6,667 nt of DNA from CAZFPA01 sp964520975 (GCA_964520975.1 CAZFPA010000090.1:1-6667); one strand, 5' to 3'; positions 1-5,847 are shown, counted from the stretch's first letter. The notes: generated by a model from the sequence alone, not told the origin. Translations and numbers: made by a program.

Positions 1-2
1 GT

Positions 3-665
3 ATCAGTGGGGCGGGGGCCATGACGCTCTTTTTGAGTGGCTGTGGGCTGTCCGCTCTGCTGGGGAGCGAAGAGAATAAGGCCGCGGGTACAATCCCTGA
101 AAAAGGCAGTATATCAGGAGGAAAAGCTATGAAAATTGTTGTGATTACGAGCAGTCCACATCCCAAAAACGAATCGACATCCTGCTACTTGGCGGATCGC
201 TTTACAGAGGGGGCAAAAAGCGCCGGGCATGAGGTGTTTACTTTTGATGCAGCCAATTCGGATACGCATCCCTGCCGTGGCTGTGACAGCTGTCACATGG
301 ACGGGCCCTGTGTGTTTAAGGACGATATAGAGCAGACGCTGATGCCGAAGATGCTGGAGGCGGATATGCTGGTGCTGGTGACCCCGCTGTACTATTATGG
401 AATGTCCGCACAGCTCAAAACGATTGTGGACCGTTTCTATTCGCGGACGAGTAAGCTGAACCATAAAAAATCTGTGCTGATGGCAACAGCCTATAATAGT
501 GCGGACTGGACGATGGAAGCGCTGGTCGCGCATTACAATACGCTGGTCCGGTATATGGACTGGCAGGATGCCGGTCAGGTATTGGCAATTGGCTGCGGCT
601 CGCGGTCTTTAGTGGAAAGCTCGGCTTTCGGGAATCAGGCCTATAAGATCGGTGCGAATTTATGA
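3..665 (+). CDS. NADPH-dependent FMN reductase / iron-sulfur-flavoprotein-like protein, probable exported lipoprotein (5' partial)
   Basis: The flavodoxin-fold core begins MKIVVITSSPHPKNES (from base 129), the phosphate-binding start of the FMN_red family. It continues to a P-L-Y-Y-Y-G-M flavin-contact segment about 86-92 residues into the core, and the core (178 residues) is of normal family length. A cysteine cluster C49-x2-C52-x2-C55-x5-C61 resembles the compact motif of archaeal iron-sulfur flavoproteins, so a cluster is possible but unproven. The frame stays open to the left edge. It reads ISGAGAMTLFLSGCG there, which looks like the hydrophobic part and lipobox (Cys at 42-44) of a lipoprotein signal, possibly Tat-type, followed by a roughly 28-residue tether. 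I therefore infer that the gene starts upstream of the window. ATG 21 is too close to the lipobox to be a likely start. A cytosolic start at ATG 129 is a real alternative, with AGGAGG seven bases before it. The stop lies next to the SD of the following flavodoxin gene, so the two are probably co-transcribed. Confidence 0.8.
   Translation: MSGAGAMTLFLSGCGLSALLGSEENKAAGTIPEKGSISGGKAMKIVVITSSPHPKNESTSCYLADRFTEGAKSAGHEVFTFDAANSDTHPCRGCDSCHMDGPCVFKDDIEQTLMPKMLEADMLVLVTPLYYYGMSAQLKTIVDRFYSRTSKLNHKKSVLMATAYNSADWTMEALVAHYNTLVRYMDWQDAGQVLAIGCGSRSLVESSAFGNQAYKIGANL
116..131 (+). promoter_or_regulatory. Internal ribosome binding site and alternative start of the FMN reductase gene
   Basis: AGGAGG at 116-121 lies seven bases before ATG 129, in frame with the longer reading frame. 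This is as good a Shine-Dalgarno site as those of the other genes here. It either marks the true start of a cytosolic enzyme or gives a second, unexported form of the lipoprotein. The sequence alone does not decide. Confidence 0.5.
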
Positions 666-679
666 GGAGGTCCTTGGAA

Positions 680-1312
680 ATGAAAAAATTTTTATGTATG
701 CTGCTGGCCATGCTGACCCTGCTGCTGCTTACAGCTTGCGGGAATTCTTCTGGAACAGCCGGCAATACACAGGCATCAGCTGCTGAAAAACAGGATGCAG
801 CGGCTCCGGCAGCGGATGCAGCCGGGAAGAGCAAAACCCTGGTCGTCTATTTTTCGTGTACAGGCAATACGAAGGCTTTGGCCGAAAACGCGGCAAAGGC
901 GCTGCAGGCGGATGTTTTTGCGATTCAGCCGGAACAGCCCTATACGCAGAATGATCTGAACTATAATGATAAATCCACCCGGGCAACCGTGGAGCAAAAT
1001 GATCTGAATGCGCGGCCTAAGATCGCGAATAAAGTCAAGGCTATTGAAAAATATGACACCATTGTCGTGGCCTATCCGATTTGGTGGGGGCAGGAGCCGC
1101 GGATCATGGATACCTTTATGGAAAGTTATGATTTCTCAGGGAAGACGCTGGCCGCAATCTGCACTTCTGCCAGCAGTGATATCGGCAGCAGTGATGCCGC
1201 CCTGGCAGGAATTACCGGTTCATCGGCGAAATGGAAAGAAGGCCATCGGTTTACGGCGGATACTTCTGCTGATGAATTAGGAGCCTGGTTTAAGAAAATC
1301 GGCGTGGAATAG
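680..1312 (+). CDS. Flavodoxin-family lipoprotein
   Basis: This 210-residue protein has a clear lipoprotein signal: MKKF, a leucine-rich core and lipobox L-T-A-C with the lipidated Cys at residue 20. A small-residue linker rich in Ala, Ser and Gly runs to about residue 50. The remainder is a flavodoxin domain of the Flavodoxin_4 type. The FMN phosphate loop is S59-C-T-G-N-T64, and the aromatic YPIWWG at 132-137 is the usual flavin-contact segment; YDFSGKTLAAICTS (150-163) is also typical of this group. The start is ATG 680, with AGGAGG at 665-670 and a nine-base spacer; ATG 662 in the same frame would precede its own SD and spoil the signal peptide. It is expected to bind FMN and carry electrons outside the cytoplasmic membrane. 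Its partner may be the flavoprotein encoded directly upstream, which also seems to be exported. The redox partner and substrate are unknown. Confidence 0.88.
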   Translation: MKKFLCMLLAMLTLLLLTACGNSSGTAGNTQASAAEKQDAAAPAADAAGKSKTLVVYFSCTGNTKALAENAAKALQADVFAIQPEQPYTQNDLNYNDKSTRATVEQNDLNARPKIANKVKAIEKYDTIVVAYPIWWGQEPRIMDTFMESYDFSGKTLAAICTSASSDIGSSDAALAGITGSSAKWKEGHRFTADTSADELGAWFKKIGVE

Positions 1313-1354
1313 CTGAGATTTGCCAGGTGTGGTGGCTGTAGGAGGTTATGATGT

Positions 1355-2224
1355 ATGGAACTTCGCGTATTGAGATATTTTCTGATCGTTGCCAGAGAGG
1401 AAAATATTACGAAAGCCGCCGCATTGCTTCATCTTACGCAGCCGACACTTTCCCGGCAGCTCAGGCAATTGGAGGAAGACTTAGGCGTGACGTTGTTTTA
1501 TCGGACGAGCCATCATATTGCTCTGACGGAAGACGGAATGCTGTTTCGTCGTCGGGCTCAGGAAATCCTGGATTTGACGGAAAAGACAAAGGCGGAATTC
1601 TCCAATGAAGCAATGGATCTGGCGGGGAAAATTGCCATCGGCTGCGGTGAAACCTATAATATGGGGATTCTCGCGGATTGGATGGCGGCCATGCAGAATC
1701 GGCATCCACTGGTTACATTTCAGGTACAAAGTTTTACGGCGGATGTGGTCTTGGAACGTTTAGAGAATGGTCTGCTGGACCTTGGCCTGCTGATGGAGCC
1801 TGTGGATATCCGCAAATATGAGATTCTGCGGATGCCGCTGCAGGAGAAGTGGGGCATTCTGGTGCGCCAGGATTCTGCGCTGGCGCAGCTTACGCATGTT
1901 GTTCCGCAGGACCTGGCCGGGCTGCCGCTGATTCTGCCGGAACGCCTGTCGGTACAGAACAGCCTGCAGCGCTGGTTTGGCAATTCTTACGAAAATCTGC
2001 ATTTGGCGGCAACCTATAACCTTATGCTTAATGCCGTCTTTATGGTGAAGAATGGACTGGGGGCTGCTGTCTGCTATGAATTTGACCGGTTTTTCCCGGA
2101 TCTGCAGTTTGTTCCCTTGCTGGATATGCCATCTGCTGGTGCGGTGCTGGCCTGGAAAAAACAGCAGCTGTTTTCCAAGACGGTTCGTCGTTTTCTGGAC
2201 ATCTGTCGCAATGACGGTGTCTAG
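1355..2224 (+). CDS. LysR-family transcriptional regulator
   Basis: At 289 residues this is normal LysR length. An N-terminal winged helix-turn-helix (about residues 1-60) includes the hallmark stretch TKAAALLHLTQPTLSRQLRQ (19-38), in which AA..L..TQP..S.Q...LE is the family signature. A substrate-binding effector domain follows from about residue 85, beginning GKIAIGCGET. The start is ATG 1355, with AGGAGG at 1340-1345 and a nine-base spacer. ATGs at 1348 and 1351 are not in this frame. Only 42 bases separate it from the flavodoxin gene, and no terminator lies between, so it is probably co-transcribed with the flavoprotein genes. That differs from the common divergent LysR arrangement. It is likely to regulate this cassette in response to a small-molecule effector, which the sequence does not identify. 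Confidence 0.92.
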   Translation: MELRVLRYFLIVAREENITKAAALLHLTQPTLSRQLRQLEEDLGVTLFYRTSHHIALTEDGMLFRRRAQEILDLTEKTKAEFSNEAMDLAGKIAIGCGETYNMGILADWMAAMQNRHPLVTFQVQSFTADVVLERLENGLLDLGLLMEPVDIRKYEILRMPLQEKWGILVRQDSALAQLTHVVPQDLAGLPLILPERLSVQNSLQRWFGNSYENLHLAATYNLMLNAVFMVKNGLGAAVCYEFDRFFPDLQFVPLLDMPSAGAVLAWKKQQLFSKTVRRFLDICRNDGV

Positions 2225-2315
2225 TACAGCGTGCACGAAATACCTGGTCGAATTACTTGTCTGAATTTCCATCTGCTGCGTACTTCTGGTCCAGTTATTT
2301 CGTGTACGATGTACT
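2223..2315. repeat. Long imperfect inverted repeat between the LysR and MerR-like genes
   Basis: Bases 2223-2247 and 2291-2315 are inverted copies: 22 of 25 positions match, and 23 pair in RNA if one G-U is counted. The loop is 43 bases. The left arm begins inside the lysR stop codon. No T-tract follows, so this is not a standard intrinsic terminator. It could be an RNA processing or leader structure, a regulator binding region, or the remnant of a small terminal-inverted-repeat element. No target-site duplication is evident at the ends. Confidence 0.7.
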
Positions 2316-2360
2316 GGCCGGGGGAACAGAGAACGTTTGTGGCCGGCGCATCGTACGCAG
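2276..2360 (+). other. Competing short inverted repeats in the leader of the MerR-like gene
   Basis: CTGCGTAC at 2276-2283 is complementary to GTACGCAG at 2353-2360, and GTACGATG at 2304-2311 to CATCGTAC at 2349-2356. The second pairing uses bases that also belong to the right arm of the large inverted repeat, so the two folds exclude each other. GTAC occurs five times between 2224 and 2356. The 165-base gap (2225-2389) holds no convincing gene. It may be a structured leader or a set of operator sites. No strong sigma-70 promoter is evident in it. Confidence 0.35.
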
Positions 2361-2389
2361 GGAATTTAGTTTACAGAGAGGTGAGCGGC

Positions 2390-2740
2390 TTGACGATTAC
2401 AGAAGCAAGTGAACGCTATCATATTCCTGTCAAAATTTTACAGGAATATGAAAGTTGGGGGCTTTGTGGCGAAGTAAAAAAGATCATGGGGAATTGGCAA
2501 TATGATGACCAGGATCTGGAGCATTTAAGCCTTATCATGACCCTGCATGATATTGGCTTTGCCAATAAAGACATTGAACTTTATATGCGCCTGGTCCTGC
2601 AGGGGGATGAAACAAAAGAGGCGCGCATGAAGATGCTGAATACACATCGCAGCCAGGCCCTGGATGAAATCCATTTTCGGGAGAGGCAATTGGAGCGCAT
2701 GGATTACCTGCGCTATGAAATGAATAAAAAGAGTGAATAG
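2390..2740 (+). CDS. Small MerR-like transcriptional regulator
   Basis: From TTG 2390 the product is 116 residues. It opens TITEASERYHIPVKILQEYE, which matches the winged-helix start of MerR proteins (helix-turn-helix, then a Y-E-S-W-G-L segment in place of the usual Y-E-x-x-G-L). The second half of the DNA-binding domain follows (DQDLEHLSLIMTLHDIGFANKDIELYM). The C-terminal 35 or so residues are a charged helix with heptad-like leucines, typical of the dimerisation coiled coil. There is no extended effector-binding domain or conserved cysteine pair. I chose TTG because GAGGTGA at 2378-2384 is a good SD for it; GTG 2381 is the other candidate. The frame is open back to ATG 2231, but those 50 residues overlap the inverted repeat and look non-coding. 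It follows lysR in the same direction and probably regulates local genes; its ligand is unknown. Confidence 0.78.
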   Translation: MTITEASERYHIPVKILQEYESWGLCGEVKKIMGNWQYDDQDLEHLSLIMTLHDIGFANKDIELYMRLVLQGDETKEARMKMLNTHRSQALDEIHFRERQLERMDYLRYEMNKKSE

Positions 2741-2743
2741 AAA

Positions 2744-2793
2744 AGCTGCCCTTGTATAGCCAATGTGTAGTGAACCGGCATACAGGGGCAGCT
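2744..2793. terminator. Bidirectional intrinsic terminator between convergent genes
   Basis: AGCTGCCCTTGTATAGCC (2744-2761) pairs with GGCATACAGGGGCAGCT (2777-2793), with one bulge and a 15-base loop. On the plus strand a T-rich run follows (to about 2808). On the minus strand the stem is followed by TTTT (2744-2741) and further T-rich sequence. It lies between the MerR-like gene and the convergent PepSY gene and can serve both. Confidence 0.8.
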
Positions 2794-2814
2794 GTCTTAT
2801 TATCTTTTGCGGGC

Positions 2815-3378
2815 TTATTTCCCGGCCTTGCTCTGCAGGATGTTTCCGTTGACAGCATCGATGCGCAAGCTGTATTTCACATTGTTGGCTTTGCAGGACA
2901 CCTTGTAGATGGGCTGGAAGGCAGGGACGGGGGCGGTTGTCTGTGCGGCCGGAAGCGCTTCATAGTCCTGTGCAGAGGCTTCGCCTTTGGAAGTTTTTTC
3001 TACAGCATGTTTTTTATCTTCATGCTCTTTTTTATCCTTCTTGTCCTTGGACTTTTCCTGCTGTCCGTCGAGTAAGGATATCTCCTGGAAGGTGATGCCT
3101 GTTTCATCGACACCGATGGCCTGGGCGGACAAGGAACGGATGCTGTCTGCTGTGAGCAGTGCTACATTGTTTTGTGCGGCCTGGGCTTCAATCATAGTTG
3201 TGCGTGCCTGAAGCAGCTGTGCGTGCTCGGCTTGTTTTTGCTGATGATGATACCAGGCACCGCCGCCGGCAAGTATACCGCAAAGCAGAATGCCGATCCC
3301 GGCCTTTTTCAGTCTGGATTTCGTGAAGATGTTCCCCATTGTATTTTGTACCTGCTGCATTGTTTCTTTTTTATCCAT
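2815..3378 (-). CDS. Membrane-anchored PepSY-like protein
   Basis: This 187-residue protein starts at the ATG complementary to 3376-3378. A perfect TAAGGAGG (3394-3387) lies eight bases upstream; the longer open frame back to 3453 crosses its own promoter. A short cytoplasmic tail precedes one membrane segment (about residues 25-43, AGIGILLCGILAGGGAW). A helical Gln/Ala-rich stretch (45-90) comes next, then ITFQEISLLD (95-104), a Lys/Glu/Asp-rich linker (107-133), and finally PIYKVSCKANNVKYSLRIDA with NGNILQ (156-182). The two outer strands resemble the halves of a PepSY domain (xxYxVxF...YxxxIDAxxGxIL), with the charged linker as an insertion. PepSY proteins are extracytoplasmic modules often linked to peptidases or signalling genes. 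It diverges from the sensor kinase operon and shares its promoter boxes, so it is probably a regulated member of that pathway, perhaps modulating the kinase. That role is inference. Confidence 0.75.
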   Translation of the reverse strand: MDKKETMQQVQNTMGNIFTKSRLKKAGIGILLCGILAGGGAWYHHQQKQAEHAQLLQARTTMIEAQAAQNNVALLTADSIRSLSAQAIGVDETGITFQEISLLDGQQEKSKDKKDKKEHEDKKHAVEKTSKGEASAQDYEALPAAQTTAPVPAFQPIYKVSCKANNVKYSLRIDAVNGNILQSKAGK

Positions 3379-3429
3379 TGTAATTTCCTCCTTAGTTGTA
3401 AGTATGATAGCAATCTTTGGTATGAGTAA

Positions 3430-3464
3430 AGTATAGGGAAGAAAGCTAAACAAAAGCTAAACGG
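3430..3464 (-). promoter_or_regulatory. Promoter and tandem regulator boxes of the PepSY gene
   Basis: Read on the minus strand, CCGTTTAG (3464-3457) and TTGTTTAG (3453-3446) are phased 11 bases apart. The second starts exactly 18 bases before TATACT (3435-3430), a good -10. The boxes take the place of a -35 element, as pho boxes do at PhoB-activated promoters. The predicted transcript starts near 3423, about 45 bases before the start codon. Confidence 0.65.
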
Positions 3465-3499
3465 CAGGAAAAGATTTTCGAAACGATAAAATTTTTTGT

Positions 3500-3539
3500 T
3501 TCGTTAGCTTTTGTTTAGATTTTTCCGGTATAGTATAAT
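3500..3539 (+). promoter_or_regulatory. Promoter and tandem regulator boxes of the kinase-regulator operon
   Basis: TTCGTTAG (3500-3507) and TTGTTTAG (3511-3518) are phased 11 bases apart. TATAGT at 3529-3534 lies 18 bases after the start of the second box, the same geometry as at the PepSY and PAP2 promoters. A perfect TATAAT at 3534-3539 overlaps it and sits 17 bases after TTGTTT (3511-3516), so a conventional weak-(-35) promoter is an alternative reading. SD GGGAGG at 3555-3560 serves ATG 3569. Confidence 0.65.
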
Positions 3540-3568
3540 GAAGAAAAGATAAATGGGAGGATACGCGG

Positions 3569-5050
3569 ATGCAGGTGCGGGATATTTCCGTTAAAAAAAG
3601 ATTGTTTTTTGCAAATTTCATGATGGTATTTATTCCCGTGTGTCTGCTGGCTCTGATCGGTGCGGCAGCTTTTGCGGGCCTGCGCTTTACCGGTGCTGCT
3701 CAGCAGCGTGAGCTTTCCCTGCTTTGGCCGGAAAAAGGACCGGCGCTCTCGGTGCAGTTTGCGGTGAGCTCTCTGCGCGTCAAAGCGGAGAAAAAAGGTG
3801 GGCCGAAGCTGCATGAAATGATGGAGGATTTTCAGCTTCTGGAGGCACAGGGAATCAATACCATGGTTCTGCGGGATGGTCAGGTGAGCTATATGACACC
3901 TGGAGCCGATCCGGTGCAGCTGCAGGCGGCTGTACGGGAAAAATGCGGGGAGAGCCAGTCCATGATGCTTTGGGATGATGATAATTTCGTTTTCTGCTAT
4001 ACTTCACCGCGCAGCGGGACGACGATCCTGGCGGCCGGCAATGTCCCCTTCCTGGCGAAGGGCAGTATTCCTGAGGGAAACACCAGGGATGTCTGGGAGG
4101 TCGTCGGTTTTGTGGCACTGGGTCTGGCTATTGTTTTCATTATTGCATTGGGGCTTTATTTATCCCGCCTGCTTTCGGAACAGATCCTTGAGCCGTTGGC
4201 TACGCTGCGTTCAGCTGCCAGTGAAATTCGCAGGGGCAATCTGGATGTACCGCTGCAGATACAGACCCAGGATGAGCTGGGGGATACCTGCCAGGCCTTT
4301 GACCGTATGCGCCGGGAGCTGAAGCAGGCGAAGGAAACCCAGGAGCGCTACGAACAGAATCGCAAGGAGCTCATTGCGGGGATTTCACATGACCTGTCAA
4401 CGCCGCTGACCTCGGTCAAGGGCTATGCAAGCGGGCTTTTGGACGGGATTGCCAAAACAAGGGAAAAACAACAGCATTATATAGAAATGATTTATCAAAA
4501 GGCGTGTACGATGGAGAAACTGGTGGAGAGCCTGTTCTTGTTTTCCAAGCTCGATCTGGGGCGGATTCCTTTTCATCTGGAGCCGGTAGAGCTCTATAGC
4601 TATTTTGCTGATTTTGTGGCAGAAAGAAAGGGCGTTCTTGTCGAAAGGGGCCTGGAGCTTGTTTTTTTGCCGGAGCCGGGGCGGGCTGTTGTCCGGCTGG
4701 ATCGGATGCAGTTTCAGCGGGTCATGGAGAACCTTATTGAAAATAGTATAAAGTACAAGAGGCAGGAGCTTGTCCGGGTAAAGCTATCCCTGGAAAGACA
4801 GGCCGGTCAGGTGAAGCTTTCTTTTGCGGATGATGGGATCGGTGTAGCGCAGGATGAGCTGCCCAGGCTGTTTGAGAGCTTTTACCGGACCGATCCTGCC
4901 CGTACGAATGTGGCCAAGGGAAGCGGCCTGGGCCTGGCTATTGTGAAGCAGATCATCGTTGGACAGCAGGGGAGAATATGGGCTGAACAGACGCCGGGTG
5001 GTGGCCTGACAATCTGCATGCTGCTGCCGACCGTGGAGGATGGAATATGA
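3569..5050 (+). CDS. Sensor histidine kinase (HAMP, HisKA, HATPase)
   Basis: The 493-residue product has TM1 at about 12-38, an extracytoplasmic sensor region at about 39-176, and TM2 at about 178-199. A HAMP domain follows (about 199-253, including EPLATLRSAASEIRRGNLD). The HisKA helix carries the phospho-acceptor in ISHDLSTPLTSVKGY at His274. The ATPase domain has N-box ENLIENS (387-393), G1 DDGIG (421-425) and G2 GSGLGLA (451-457), so all catalytic motifs are intact. The sensor region matches no family I recognise and holds two cysteines (126 and 143). The start is ATG 3569 with GGGAGG eight bases upstream. The stop overlaps the start of the response regulator by four bases (ATGA), which implies translational coupling. 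The kinase comes first, the reverse of the more usual regulator-kinase order. The neighbouring PAP2 phosphatase suggests that the signal concerns the envelope or membrane lipids, but the ligand is unknown. Confidence 0.93.
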   Translation: MQVRDISVKKRLFFANFMMVFIPVCLLALIGAAAFAGLRFTGAAQQRELSLLWPEKGPALSVQFAVSSLRVKAEKKGGPKLHEMMEDFQLLEAQGINTMVLRDGQVSYMTPGADPVQLQAAVREKCGESQSMMLWDDDNFVFCYTSPRSGTTILAAGNVPFLAKGSIPEGNTRDVWEVVGFVALGLAIVFIIALGLYLSRLLSEQILEPLATLRSAASEIRRGNLDVPLQIQTQDELGDTCQAFDRMRRELKQAKETQERYEQNRKELIAGISHDLSTPLTSVKGYASGLLDGIAKTREKQQHYIEMIYQKACTMEKLVESLFLFSKLDLGRIPFHLEPVELYSYFADFVAERKGVLVERGLELVFLPEPGRAVVRLDRMQFQRVMENLIENSIKYKRQELVRVKLSLERQAGQVKLSFADDGIGVAQDELPRLFESFYRTDPARTNVAKGSGLGLAIVKQIIVGQQGRIWAEQTPGGGLTICMLLPTVEDGI

Positions 5051-5739
5051 AAAAGATATTGCTGATAGAGGATGATAAGGGGATTGCTGAACTGGAGCGC
5101 GATTATCTCGAGGCGAGTGATTTTGCAGTAGAGATTGTGATGGATGGCAGGGACGGGCTGCGTAAAGCTTTGGCGGAGACATACGATCTGCTGCTGCTGG
5201 ATATTATGCTGCCCGGTGTCGATGGCTTCCAGATCTGCCGTGAGGTGCGCAAGGTCAGGGAGACGCCAATCCTCATGGTATCCGCAAAACGGGAAGATAT
5301 TGATAAAATCCGCGGGCTGGGCCTGGGGGCCGATGATTACATCATCAAGCCGTTCAGCCCCGGCGAGCTTGTAGCACGGGTCAAGGCACATCTGGTGCGG
5401 TATGAACGGCTCACAAAAGGACGATCCGGCCGGCAGCCAAAAATATTGCAGGCAGGTGCGCTGGAAATCCAGCTGGAGACGCACCGGGTCTATGTGGATG
5501 GCAAAGAGGTGGCGCTTACCCATCGGGAATTTGAGTTGCTGGCCTTTTTGGCCGAAAACCCGGGGATTGTTTTCAGCCGGGATAAATTATTTGAGCGAGT
5601 ATGGGGCTTTGATGCGGTTGGCGATACGGCAACCGTCATGGTCCATGTGAATCGGATTCGGGAAAAAATCGAGCCGGACCCCGCCAAGCCCATTTATATA
5701 GAAACAGTATGGGGCGCAGGTTATCGTTTTCAGGACTGA
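5047..5739 (+). CDS. OmpR/PhoB-family response regulator
   Basis: This is a full-length 230-residue regulator. The receiver domain (1-120) has the acidic pocket E8-D9-D10, the phospho-acceptor Asp52 (LLLLDIMLPGVDG), Ser79 at the conserved Thr/Ser position and Lys101 in IIKPFSPGELVARV. A winged-helix Trans_reg_C domain follows (about 132-228), with LTHREFELLAFLAENPG, the recognition-helix region VMVHVNRIREKIE and the terminal WGAGYRF. It is translated from the ATG overlapping the kinase stop and is clearly that kinase's partner. Family members bind direct repeats spaced 10-11 bases. Such repeats stand in front of its own operon, the divergent PepSY gene and the downstream PAP2 gene, which supports autoregulation and control of both neighbours. 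An efficient terminator follows directly. Confidence 0.95.
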   Translation: MKKILLIEDDKGIAELERDYLEASDFAVEIVMDGRDGLRKALAETYDLLLLDIMLPGVDGFQICREVRKVRETPILMVSAKREDIDKIRGLGLGADDYIIKPFSPGELVARVKAHLVRYERLTKGRSGRQPKILQAGALEIQLETHRVYVDGKEVALTHREFELLAFLAENPGIVFSRDKLFERVWGFDAVGDTATVMVHVNRIREKIEPDPAKPIYIETVWGAGYRFQD

Positions 5740-5744
5740 AAAGG

Positions 5745-5780
5745 GCCGATAGGATGGAAAATCCTATCGGCTATTTTTTT
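5745..5780 (+). terminator. Intrinsic terminator of the kinase-regulator operon
   Basis: A perfect 11-base-pair stem, GCCGATAGGAT (5745-5755) with ATCCTATCGGC (5761-5771), encloses the loop GGAAA and is followed by TA and a run of eight T. It starts six bases after the regulator stop codon and ends just before the boxes of the PAP2 promoter. Confidence 0.95.
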
Positions 5781-5786
5781 TAGGGG

Positions 5787-5832
5787 TTGTTTTCTTTTTG
5801 TTTAGTATTTGTTTATTTTTCCCCGGTATACT
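5787..5832 (+). promoter_or_regulatory. PAP2 promoter with three phased regulator boxes
   Basis: TTGTTTTC (5787-5794), TTGTTTAG (5798-5805) and TTGTTTAT (5809-5816) are spaced exactly 11 bases. TATACT (5827-5832) is the -10 and lies 18 bases after the start of the last box. No -35 hexamer is present at normal spacing, so activation by a PhoB-type regulator bound to the boxes is the simplest reading. The predicted start is near 5839. Confidence 0.7.
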
Positions 5833-5839
5833 CAGGGTC

Positions 5840-5847
5840 ATAAACAA
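5840..5847 (-). promoter_or_regulatory. Inverted copy of the regulator box downstream of the PAP2 -10
   Basis: ATAAACAA is the exact reverse complement of the third box (5809-5816); the match extends to nine bases (5808-5816 with 5840-5848). It lies at or just after the predicted transcription start. It could be an extra binding site with a repressive role or a chance match in AT-rich DNA. Confidence 0.3.

Noticed and set aside
662..679. ATG 662 as the start of the flavodoxin lipoprotein
   Set aside because: It would overlap the upstream stop and lie before the AGGAGG that serves ATG 680, and it adds arginine-rich residues that the signal peptide does not need.
1760..2272. Long open frame on the minus strand opposite lysR
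   Set aside because: It is a shadow of a clear LysR coding frame, with no recognisable domain and no start signals.
2223..2315. Intrinsic terminator for lysR
   Set aside because: The stem is long but the loop is 43 bases and no T-tract follows, so it does not meet the usual terminator pattern.
2231..2389. N-terminal extension of the MerR-like protein from ATG 2231
   Set aside because: The extra 50 residues have no family likeness, overlap the inverted repeat and lack an SD, while TTG 2390 has GAGGTGA at the right place.
2752..3075. Plus-strand open frame with a hydrophobic C-terminus opposite the PepSY gene
   Set aside because: Its start lies inside the terminator hairpin. The hydrophobic stretch is only the complement of the Lys/Glu-rich linker codons.
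3479..3503. CGAAAC / GTTTCG inverted repeat (3479-3484 and 3498-3503) between the divergent promoters
   Set aside because: It has a six-base arm in AT-rich DNA with a 13-base loop, and its centre (3491) differs from the symmetry centre of the boxes (3482), so it is probably chance.
4882..5523. Minus-strand open frame of 213 codons opposite the kinase-regulator junction
   Set aside because: It is antisense to intact catalytic domains, and its composition and lack of an SD mark it as a shadow.
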